From DATBMY01 sp036554605 (GTDB lineage Bacteria; Acidobacteriota; Blastocatellia; UBA7656), in assembly GCA_036554605.1 (NCBI GenBank), contig DATBMY010000052.1:1-5823 (forward strand): a stretch of 5,823 nt of DNA, in the 5' to 3' direction. The notes beneath the pieces are model-generated. The model was not told the origin of the DNA. It was given only the letters and a program-made list of their open reading frames with translations, and searched no databases. Made by a program: the position numbers and the translations under genes. Positions within the stretch are counted from its first letter, which is position 1; every line of letters starts with the position of its first letter. This document shows positions 1 to 5,275 of this stretch, piece by piece.

Positions 1-245
1 TGATAGTGAAAAGCGAAGCGGAGTTGAATAGATTGTTTTCAGAAAAGAAGGTGAATAGATCGAACCTGCAAGCGAAGGTCGAACAGATCGCGAAGATGCA
101 AGGGGAGTTGAGAACGGTGCATCTGCGAGCGCATCTGGAAATGAGCCGGGTATTATCGACGGAACAAATCAAAAAGTACGATGAGTTGCGAGGATACGCA
201 GGCAAAGGGGCCAGCCATCAGCATAAACAGGAGCATGAAAAGTAA
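1..245 (+). CDS. Spy/CpxP-like periplasmic protein (LTXXQ family), 5' truncated
   Basis: The frame is open from the left edge (an ATA codon at 3-5, then GTG at 6) to TAA at 243-245, so the gene's beginning lies outside the window and GTG 6 is probably an internal Val. About 80 residues are visible. They are helical and charged, and carry the LTXXQ-type signature LSTEQIKKYDELRGY (residues 50-64 counted from GTG 6), preceded by an HLRAHLEMSRVL helix. This arrangement is typical of the C-terminal half of Spy/CpxP/CnrX-like proteins, which are periplasmic envelope-stress chaperones or metal-responsive sensors. The last nine residues hold three histidines (71, 73, 77), which could bind metal; that is inference. 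The signal peptide expected for the family would be upstream and cannot be seen. Family call fairly sure; exact role (chaperone or metal sensor) open. Confidence 0.72.
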   Translation, partial: IVKSEAELNRLFSEKKVNRSNLQAKVEQIAKMQGELRTVHLRAHLEMSRVLSTEQIKKYDELRGYAGKGASHQHKQEHEK

Positions 246-490
246 AAACCGGAGCGCGAAGCCAGTGCCTCGCGGTGGAATAGAAATAGATAACTCAAAA
301 GAGGGGGCCTCGAATCTGTAGTGGAGGAGGTGGCCAGGTTGATGAGTATGCGCTCAGATAGCCATTGAACATATCAGCCGAACAACCGCCTCATGTGGAG
401 CGCGCAAAGTTAATCTCCTGTGGTAAATTCTCTTCTGTGTTTTGTATCTACTCAACGGGGCATTAGATCAATAAAGGAGATTTCTTGTAG
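246..490. other. Intergenic gap with no confident gene
   Basis: No credible coding region is seen here. A strong purine stretch (GGAGGAGGT, 323-331) precedes an eight-codon frame (ATG 342 to TGA 366-368), too short to call. A 24-codon open stretch in the same frame begins after TAA 291-293. The end of the gap has a motif loosely like the two ends of an integron attC site: GCCGAACAA at 377-385 and CATTAGAT at 461-468, 22 bases before the next start codon. The two ends do not pair well, so this stays a suspicion. No convincing sigma-70 promoter was found. Confidence 0.5.
473..480 (+). promoter_or_regulatory. Shine-Dalgarno of the 491-1003 gene
   Basis: AAAGGAGA ends ten bases before ATG 491. 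It supports this start codon and shows that the unrecognised gene downstream is set up for translation. Confidence 0.7.
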
Positions 491-1003
491 ATGAAGATTC
501 GATTAATCGCGCTAGCTGGACTTATCTTATGGGCAGCCGCCGTAGCGGCCGCGTATCAAGATGAAAACCTTTCCTTTTCGCGTCCGACCATAGAGGCATC
601 CACCTTGAAAACCGCGCCAAAATCGGCCATCAAACTTTACGAGGATGAAGAGTTCGTATTCCTTTCCAGGCCCGCCGTGGGAAAGGAGTCCGCGCCAGGC
701 CTCTTTGTGTATGGTAAGAAACCCGGTAGCTGGATAGAAATCAAGAAAGTGTCGACTGAGAACGCGAAGCTGGGCCGCCTCTCATCCGGGGAAGAAATGC
801 GGCTAATCGTGGGGAAAAAGCAATACCTGGAACTGCCCTTGAAGTCCGGCGCGACACTTAATATCCCGAGCAAGGTCAAGTATGATGCCGACATTGAAGT
901 CTACATGCTGGAATTCGACCCATGGCAGAAGAAGGATGAGCACTTGACTCGACTTTGGATAGATAGGGAAGACCTGGGAGAAGCATTCAAAACCGTTAAA
1001 TAG
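491..1003 (+). CDS. Secreted protein of unknown function, 170 aa
   Basis: I do not recognise this protein. ATG 491 is backed by a Shine-Dalgarno (AAAGGAGA) ten bases upstream. Residues 1-21 form a classical signal peptide: two basic residues (K2, R4), a hydrophobic core LIALAGLILWAAAVAAA, and a likely signal peptidase I cut after A21. There is no lipobox cysteine, so the product should be soluble in the periplasm or exported. The mature part (about 149 residues) has alternating hydrophobic/charged strands, for example EEFVFLSRP (53-61), LFVYGKKPGSWIEIKKV (71-87) and YLELPLKSGATLNIP (112-126), which suggests a beta-rich fold. It has no cysteine and no enzyme motif that I can see. It lies between two short gaps and upstream of another small secreted gene on the same strand, each flanked by attC-like sequence. 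Coding status is well supported; function is unknown. Confidence 0.8.
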   Translation: MKIRLIALAGLILWAAAVAAAYQDENLSFSRPTIEASTLKTAPKSAIKLYEDEEFVFLSRPAVGKESAPGLFVYGKKPGSWIEIKKVSTENAKLGRLSSGEEMRLIVGKKQYLELPLKSGATLNIPSKVKYDADIEVYMLEFDPWQKKDEHLTRLWIDREDLGEAFKTVK

Positions 1004-1025
1004 ATGGCGTGGTCGAACAGACGGA

Positions 1026-1098
1026 CCCGGCCGGGCCGCGCAGCAAGGATCTTATGGAATCTCGATGCCGCGCGGCCCGCTGATGCGAGGCGTGTGAG
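1026..1098. other. GC-rich hairpin, possibly a decayed attC-like site
   Basis: A perfect 10-bp inverted repeat (CGGGCCGCGC at 1032-1041, GCGCGGCCCG at 1070-1079) encloses a 28-base loop. The left arm overlaps a perfect palindrome CCCGGCCGGG (1026-1035), so two foldings compete. No T-run follows, so a simple intrinsic terminator is not supported. The right flank CGCTGATGCGAGGCGT (1079-1094) resembles the 3' half of integron attC sites, and GTCGAAC (1012-1018) sits where the 5' core site would be, nine bases after the previous stop. Both core sites deviate from the consensus. The hairpin is certain; the attC reading is weak. Confidence 0.4.
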
Positions 1099-1122
1099 GG
1101 CTGGAGAATACGATAATTCTAT

Positions 1123-1626
1123 ATGTGTAAGCTCTATATGCGGTCGCTTCCGACAAAAATTCGCAATGGCGTAGTCTGGCTCATTCTATTATGCGTTTGC
1201 GGCTTCGGCCAGGAGGCCGCTCGGGTTGCGGTTGGTGACTCAAGGCAACAGATAGAAGATGCGGTGGCGAGATTCAGCAAGGCTTTTGTAGAGGCTGACG
1301 TATCTACTTTAGATGCTCTTTTATCCGAAGACTACGTACACACCAATTCGACTGGAAGCGTTTTAAACAAGCGGCAGTGGCTTGAATATATCAAGACCAG
1401 AAGGGCAGACTTGGAAGCCGGCAGGCTGGTGATAGAGTCCTACGAGAATACGGACCTGAGAATACGCGTACATGCAGAGAGCGCAATTGTAACAGGCTCT
1501 AATGTGGCGAAGGGGAAGAGGGAAGGAAAGCCATTCGTTACCGAGTTGCGTTTTACGCATCTGTGGATAAGGCAAAGCGGCCAGTGGAAGCGAGCGGCCT
1601 TTCATGATTCACCGCTCACGAAGTAG
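1123..1626 (+). CDS. Secreted DUF4440 / SnoaL-like (NTF2 fold) protein, 167 aa
   Basis: Residues about 42-161 match the DUF4440 pattern within the NTF2-like superfamily. A helix (QQIEDAVARFSKAFVEADV, 42-60) is followed by LDALLSEDYVHTNSTGSVLNK (63-83), WLEYIK, a strand region with AIVTGSNVAKG, and a closing FTHLWIRQSGQWKRAAFHDS (144-163). The family forms a cone-shaped pocket. Members range from ketosteroid-isomerase-like enzymes to ligand-binding proteins, and no specific substrate can be read here. The N-terminus has basic residues and a hydrophobic run (VVWLILLCVCGFG, 17-29), so export is likely, with a cut near G29. The lipobox rule is not met despite two cysteines. ATG 1123 has a GGAGA at 1103-1107, a slightly long spacing. 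ATG 1138 is an alternative that would still leave a signal peptide. The gene is in the same orientation as the small secreted gene upstream, 119 bases away. Confidence 0.8.
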   Translation: MCKLYMRSLPTKIRNGVVWLILLCVCGFGQEAARVAVGDSRQQIEDAVARFSKAFVEADVSTLDALLSEDYVHTNSTGSVLNKRQWLEYIKTRRADLEAGRLVIESYENTDLRIRVHAESAIVTGSNVAKGKREGKPFVTELRFTHLWIRQSGQWKRAAFHDSPLTK

Positions 1627-1647
1627 AAGGCCTAGCGGGCTATCGTA

Positions 1648-1685
1648 GTCTAACAAACGCCTGGAGCTGAGCCCGGCCGCACCGG
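1648..1685 (+). other. attC-like 5' half-site
   Basis: GTCTAAC (1648-1654) fits the integron core-site consensus RYYYAAC exactly and begins 22 bases after the stop of the DUF4440 gene, the usual place in a gene cassette. It continues AAACGCCTGGAGCTGAGC then CCGGCCGCACCGG, in the style of 5' attC arms in environmental cassettes as I remember them. A complete attC would need the complementary arm ending in GTTRRRY within roughly 60-140 bases. I do not find one, so this is at most half a site. It could also be chance. Confidence 0.3.
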
Positions 1686-1775
1686 CACATTAAACCCATG
1701 ATACGGACATGATTTTCGGGGGAATCACGCACCGAAAAGCGCGCTTATGCCACAGACCGCGGGTCGCTTCTAAGC

Positions 1776-1807
1776 GATTAGCGGCGCTCGGTTCGACGCC
1801 GCTAATC
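1776..1807. terminator. Perfect 11-bp hairpin in the convergent gap
   Basis: GATTAGCGGCG (1776-1786) and CGCCGCTAATC (1797-1807) pair perfectly around a ten-base loop. It lies between a + gene ending at 1626 and a - gene ending at 2004, so it could stop transcription from both sides. No T-run follows on either strand, and it is 150-200 bases from both stop codons, so the terminator role is inference. Confidence 0.35.
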
Positions 1808-2003
1808 TAGAGTTGATAACTCGCCCTCTTGATGGAAGGCGCACGGACCTGTTCTTCAATGAAGATGGGCTTACGCTTCGTCGCCCACCGTTGATGACCA
1901 TATTTCGCGCGGACGAAAGCAGGTTGAATGCGTCTCGATTGATCAACTGGAGCGCTGGCCTAGAACAGAAGCTGCCGGCGCGGTAGAGTATTAAGTCATC
2001 TCT

Positions 2004-2825
2004 TTAAGGGAGTTTGAATTCAACGACGACCGGCAGGTGGTCTGATGCATTCGATTCTACTACCCAGGCGCTGGCAGGCGCGACGGCTTTCTCCTTCTTT
2101 ACAAGAATATAATCAATGCGCTTTTGCGGCTTCGAGCTTGAATAAGTAAAGCCTTCGACTTTACCGGCGCGCCCCCAGATGTCGATAAAAGTCTCCTGGA
2201 CCTTTCGATGAGTGCGGCTGCCGGGGATATCGTTGAGGTCTCCGCATAGGATCACCCGCATACCCTTGTACTGTTCGAGTACCTGCATGATCTCATCGAC
2301 GTTGCTCAATCTCTCGGCGTCATCTTGTCTATAGTCAAGATGTGTATTCAAAAAAAGCACCTGCTTTCTCCCGACCATCATCAGAACTTGCAGAAGACCC
2401 CGCTGCTCTCCGGGACGGATCATTTTGTAGTGGTGGTTTTGCTGCTTCAATATCCTGAACCTGGTCAGGACCGCGTTGCCATAGTCGCCTCCCTGATAAT
2501 CAATATTCTTTCCAAAGACGTAATCCATCCCGGTCAGCGAGGCGAGCTCCGCGATCAGGTCACGGCGAGCGGTTCGCTCGACTCCGCGGTCGACTTCCTG
2601 TAGCGCGACGATGTCAGCCTTTTGAGTCAGGATGACTTCAGCTATCCGGTTCAGATCAATCTTCCCGTCGGTCCCTTCTCCGTGATGAATGTTGTAGGTC
2701 ATCACGCGGAAAGATCGTTTGGCGCCTGACTGCGTGGCGGCGCCGCCGGTGGGTGAGGCCAGGATCAGAGCGAGAGCCAAACAGGCTAGAAGCTTGATGA
2801 CGGTCCTTGAAGAAAAGAGTCGCAT
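2004..2825 (-). CDS. Secreted endonuclease/exonuclease/phosphatase (EEP) family protein, 273 aa
   Basis: A full-length EEP (DNase I-like) domain spans residues about 38-272, with all the hallmark motifs in order: MTYNIHHG (N45), ALQEVD (E77, metal ligand), YGNAVLTR (115-122), NTHLDYR (N160, H162, D164), GDLND (D196, N198), RIDYILV (D238) and SDHLPVVV (D262, catalytic H263). The fold catalyses Mg-dependent phosphodiester or phosphomonoester cleavage. Substrates in the family include DNA, phospholipids and inositol phosphates, and this sequence does not decide between them. Residues 1-30 are a signal peptide (R2, R7, K11, then LLACLALALILASPTGGAA), so the enzyme should act outside the cytoplasm. 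ATG at 2825 has no Shine-Dalgarno, but TACAAT (minus strand, 2840-2835) lies just upstream and would fit a -10 box for a nearly leaderless transcript. A broken mini-gene on the same strand ends 44 bases upstream. Family call firm, substrate unknown. Confidence 0.9.
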   Translation of the reverse strand: MRLFSSRTVIKLLACLALALILASPTGGAATQSGAKRSFRVMTYNIHHGEGTDGKIDLNRIAEVILTQKADIVALQEVDRGVERTARRDLIAELASLTGMDYVFGKNIDYQGGDYGNAVLTRFRILKQQNHHYKMIRPGEQRGLLQVLMMVGRKQVLFLNTHLDYRQDDAERLSNVDEIMQVLEQYKGMRVILCGDLNDIPGSRTHRKVQETFIDIWGRAGKVEGFTYSSSKPQKRIDYILVKKEKAVAPASAWVVESNASDHLPVVVEFKLP

Positions 2826-2858
2826 GAGCCCGGTATTGTACCACTGAACCCGCCGCGA

Positions 2859-2902
2859 ATTGCCGGGACTTATCGCGGAGCCTGTTTCTTGAGCCCGGCA
2901 AT
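2859..2902. other. Inverted repeat upstream of the EEP gene
   Basis: ATTGCCGGG (2859-2867) and CCCGGCAAT (2894-2902) are perfect 9-bp arms around a 26-base loop. The repeat covers the end of the mini-gene reading frame and sits 33 bases before the EEP start codon. A direct repeat TGAGCCCGG (2825-2833, 2890-2898) overlaps it. It could be an operator or an mRNA hairpin affecting the EEP gene. No T-run is seen. The repeat is real; its function is unknown. Confidence 0.4.
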
Positions 2903-2970
2903 GATTCCTGATCGAGCCGGCTGGCCTAGATCATCCCGCGCCTCTTGAGCCTTGATTGTGAATGCTTCAT
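2870..2970 (-). pseudogene. Small ORF with strong ribosome binding site, apparently frameshifted
   Basis: AGGAGAGG (minus strand, 2982-2975) lies four bases before ATG 2970, an excellent ribosome binding site. As written, this ATG gives only 14 codons (MKHSQSRLKRRGMI, stop 2928-2926). The frame shifted by one base is open from just after a stop at 2974-2972 to TAA 2872-2870 and reads like ordinary protein: EAFTIKAQEARDDLGQPARS, then GIIAGLKKQAPR. One extra A in the third codon region (ATGAAAGCA in place of ATGAAGCA) would join the start to this frame and give a 33-residue protein beginning MKAFTIKAQEARDDL. So this is either a small gene broken by a one-base deletion, a sequencing or assembly slip, or a short leader peptide of the EEP gene 44 bases downstream. 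I do not recognise the product; it has no membrane segment or signal peptide. Confidence 0.4.
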
Positions 2971-3133
2971 ACTACCTCTCCTGGTGGCTCGAAATCCTGG
3001 CCTCAAGCCCGCGCATCGCGCTTTTTGTATGAATGCGAAGATCAGTATTCTATCGTGCGCGCTTGACGGACGTCCTGTTCTTAACCGGCGAGAATATCAG
3101 CACGAGAACCCGAGGTGCTGAATCCTCTGCTTC

Positions 3134-3140
3134 AAGGAGA
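3134..3140 (+). promoter_or_regulatory. Shine-Dalgarno that fixes the S9 peptidase start
   Basis: AAGGAGA ends six bases before ATG 3147. The frame is open further upstream to ATG 3033, but the 38 residues this would add are polar and would bury the signal peptide. This site therefore decides for 3147. A weak promoter candidate lies upstream (TTGTAT 3025-3030, TATTCT 3046-3051, 15-base spacer), too poor to call. Confidence 0.75.
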
Positions 3141-3146
3141 AGGAAA

Positions 3147-5156
3147 ATGAAATCTTTAGCGAGATTGACAATAGCCTTTTTGGTCCTGGCGTCCATCGTT
3201 AATGCTCAGACAAGCGCACCCGCGGCCTGGACTCCGGAATCGCAGATTAAAGTCAGAGCTGTTGGCTCTCCTCAGGTTTCGCCCGACGGTAAAAGAGTTG
3301 CCTACATGGTCAACGACGCGGTGATGACCCCGGACAAAAGCGAGTTTGTGACGCAGATCTGGATGGCGACTGCCGACGGCACACAGAATTATCAAATCAC
3401 CTTTGGCGAGAAATCTTCGACAAACCCGAAATGGTCGCCGGACGGGAACTGGCTCGCTTTTACATCGAACCGGAAGGAGAATAAAAACAACCTCTATGTA
3501 ATGAGATTGGCCGGCGGCGAAGCCGAGCCTCTGACGGAGGTCAAGACCGGCGTCTCGAATTTTGAATGGTCTCCCGACGGGCGCTCGATCGCTTTCACGA
3601 TGGTCGACCCCAAAACCGAAGAGGAAGAAAAGAACGATAAGGGCAGAAACGATTATCGCTGGGCCGATGAGAACTTCAAGATGTCGCGCCTGTACCTTAT
3701 TCCCGTTGAAAAGGACGCCGCGGGCAAGCGCGAGCCGCGTAAGTTAACTACGGGCAATTACACCGTCGGCGGCTTTGACTGGTCGCCCGACGGGTCGAGA
3801 ATAGTCTTCAGTCATACCAGAACACCGGTCGCAAACGATTGGACGACTTCCGACGTCTCGATTGTCGAGGTCGCGAGCGGCAAGGTTGCGGTCTTCGCCG
3901 CGACGCCATCAGCCGAATCGTCGCCTGTTTTTTCGCCCGACGGAGAATCGATCGCAATGATTGTCAGCGATAACCCTCCGCGGTGGGCGCAGAGCGGCTT
4001 GATACAAATATTTCCAGCCAGGGGCGGGCAGCCGAAAACTCTGTCCGCTTCTTACGACGGGCAGCCGAACATCGCGGGCTGGTCAGCTGACGGGAAGCGC
4101 ATTTATTTCAGCGAAGCCAGAGGAACGGGAACGCAGCTTTATGCGATCGAAGTTGCCGCAAACAGGATCGAAGAGATAAAAACCACGCCCGCCGTTTATA
4201 GCGCGATTAATCTCAATCGCTCCGGGACGATGTTTGGGTATGTTCGACAAAGCTCCGACATGCCGCCCGAGGTCTTTGTGGCTCCCGTTTCCACTTTCGC
4301 GCCCGTTCAAATCACTAAGGCAAATACTCATTTTAAGATGCCGCCCCTTGGCAGGACCGAGGTGATTCGCTGGAAGGCGAAGGACGGCAGAGAGATTGAA
4401 GGCTTGCTGACTTATCCGGTTGGTCATCAAGCGGGACAGCGAGTCCCCTTGATCTTGAACATACACGGCGGGCCCGCCGGAGTCTTTCAGCAGACCTTTA
4501 TTGGCGGCAGAGGCGTTTATCCGCTCGCGAGTTTCGCTTCTCGCGGCTACGCGATTCTGCGTCCGAATCCTCGCGGGTCGAGCGGTTACGGAACCGAATT
4601 TCGGCGCGCCAATATCAAAGATTGGGGAGTCGGAGACTATCAAGATTTGATGACCGGCGTCGATAAAGTAATAGAGATGGGGGTGGCCGACCCGGAGAGA
4701 TTAGGTGTGATGGGCTGGAGCTACGGCGGTTTTATGACTTCGTGGATTGTCACGCAAACGCACCGTTTCAAGGCCGCTTCGGCAGGCGCGCCGGTGACGA
4801 ACTTGATGAGCTTTACCGGAACGGCGGATATACCTGACTTCATCCCGGATTATTTCGGAGGGCAGTTCTGGGATACTATGGAGGTTTATCAGAAACATTC
4901 GCCGATGTTCAACGTCAAAGGCGTGAAGACGCCGACTATGATTCAACACGGCGAAGCCGATCTTCGCGTGCCGATATCGCAAGGCTACGAGTTTTATAAT
5001 GCGCTCAAGGCGCAAAACGTGCCGACGAGAATGCTTGTGCTGCCGCGACAGCCGCACGGGCCAACCGAGCCGAGAATGCAGCTTGCGACGATGCAAGCAA
5101 ATCTCGAATGGTTTGAAAAATATCTCGGAGGCAAATCGCAAGCTTCAGCAAAATGA
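3147..5156 (+). CDS. Secreted S9 family (prolyl oligopeptidase-type) serine peptidase, 669 aa
   Basis: Residue numbers count from ATG 3147. A signal peptide (residues 1-20, core LTIAFLVLASIVNA) leads with a likely cut before Q21. An N-terminal beta-propeller (about 40-400) shows six PD40-type S-P/A-D-G turns, at about 45, 97, 142, 213, 263 and 313. The C-terminal alpha/beta-hydrolase domain (about 405-660) has the oxyanion-region HGGP (440-443), the nucleophile motif GWSYGGF with Ser525, Asp605 in HGEADLRVP, and His637 in RQPHGP. The triad is complete and the length is normal for the family. These enzymes cut short peptides, often after proline or from an acylated N-terminus, with the propeller restricting access to the site. 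Which S9 subfamily this is (acylaminoacyl-peptidase-like or DPP4-like) is not settled. It stands alone on its strand with its own ribosome binding site, and a hairpin follows 12 bases after the stop. Bases 5096-5132, near the 3' end, recur exactly at the right edge of the window. Confidence 0.93.
   Translation: MKSLARLTIAFLVLASIVNAQTSAPAAWTPESQIKVRAVGSPQVSPDGKRVAYMVNDAVMTPDKSEFVTQIWMATADGTQNYQITFGEKSSTNPKWSPDGNWLAFTSNRKENKNNLYVMRLAGGEAEPLTEVKTGVSNFEWSPDGRSIAFTMVDPKTEEEEKNDKGRNDYRWADENFKMSRLYLIPVEKDAAGKREPRKLTTGNYTVGGFDWSPDGSRIVFSHTRTPVANDWTTSDVSIVEVASGKVAVFAATPSAESSPVFSPDGESIAMIVSDNPPRWAQSGLIQIFPARGGQPKTLSASYDGQPNIAGWSADGKRIYFSEARGTGTQLYAIEVAANRIEEIKTTPAVYSAINLNRSGTMFGYVRQSSDMPPEVFVAPVSTFAPVQITKANTHFKMPPLGRTEVIRWKAKDGREIEGLLTYPVGHQAGQRVPLILNIHGGPAGVFQQTFIGGRGVYPLASFASRGYAILRPNPRGSSGYGTEFRRANIKDWGVGDYQDLMTGVDKVIEMGVADPERLGVMGWSYGGFMTSWIVTQTHRFKAASAGAPVTNLMSFTGTADIPDFIPDYFGGQFWDTMEVYQKHSPMFNVKGVKTPTMIQHGEADLRVPISQGYEFYNALKAQNVPTRMLVLPRQPHGPTEPRMQLATMQANLEWFEKYLGGKSQASAK
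5096..5132 (+). repeat. Direct repeat, copy 1 (37 bp, inside the S9 gene)
   Basis: These 37 bases encode the near-C-terminal ANLEWFEKYLGG region of the peptidase and are in their natural place, since the protein sequence is family-like through them. They are identical to 5787-5823. The bases before the repeat differ (C at 5095, G at 5786), so the left boundary is exact. The right boundary cannot be seen because the window ends. Confidence 0.95.
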
Positions 5157-5168
5157 GATGCCAGATCG

Positions 5169-5210
5169 ATTAGACCGCCGTCATCCTTTAGGGATTCCCG
5201 GCGGTCTAAT
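5169..5210. terminator. Perfect 12-bp hairpin between convergent genes
   Basis: ATTAGACCGCCG (5169-5180) and CGGCGGTCTAAT (5199-5210) pair perfectly. Within the 18-base loop, ATCC (5183-5186) and GGAT (5192-5195) can pair again and lengthen the stem. It begins 12 bases after the S9 stop codon and lies 66 bases beyond the end of the opposing dioxygenase gene, so it fits a bidirectional terminator. No T-run follows directly on either strand, which lowers certainty for a classical Rho-independent site. Confidence 0.5.
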
Positions 5211-5275
5211 AACAAATGTCGCCCGCGGCAAGAGAATCCTTCGACCCGAACGCGCTGCAAGAGGCAGACGGACGC

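Larger units (their letters stand above)
1627..2003. other. 377-base convergent gap with no confident gene
   Basis: This stretch separates two genes that point at each other. It holds an attC-like half-site (1648-1685), a small inverted repeat (TTTTCGG 1713-1719 with CCGAAAA 1732-1738) and an 11-bp perfect hairpin (1776-1807). A 70-codon open frame (1774-1986, +) and an antisense open frame of about 50 codons cover much of the right part. Neither has a good start, a ribosome binding site or a recognisable motif, so neither is called as a gene. They could be remnants of a decayed gene. Confidence 0.5.

Noticed and set aside
342..368. Eight-codon leader after a strong purine stretch
   Set aside because: It is too short to separate from chance, and no attenuator hairpin or gene directly follows.
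1776..1807. tRNA-like T-arm (GGTTCGA inside a stem)
   Set aside because: GGTTCGA is the loop of an 11-bp hairpin. No anticodon arm, D arm or acceptor stem can be placed around it.
3033..3146. Upstream extension of the S9 peptidase to ATG 3033
   Set aside because: The added 38 residues are polar, have no ribosome binding site of their own, and would place the signal peptide inside the protein. ATG 3147 has AAGGAGA six bases upstream.
4083..4643. 186-codon open frame on the minus strand
   Set aside because: It is antisense to the conserved S9 propeller and hydrolase coding sequence, with no motif and no start signal. It is a shadow of a high-GC gene.
4701..5141. 146-codon open frame on the minus strand
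   Set aside because: It is antisense to the catalytic domain of the S9 gene, with His/Arg-rich shadow composition and no recognisable domain.
2004..5156. Operon or joint pathway of the EEP enzyme and the S9 peptidase
   Set aside because: The two are divergently transcribed with over 300 bases between their starts, and share no known pathway. Only secretion is common to both.
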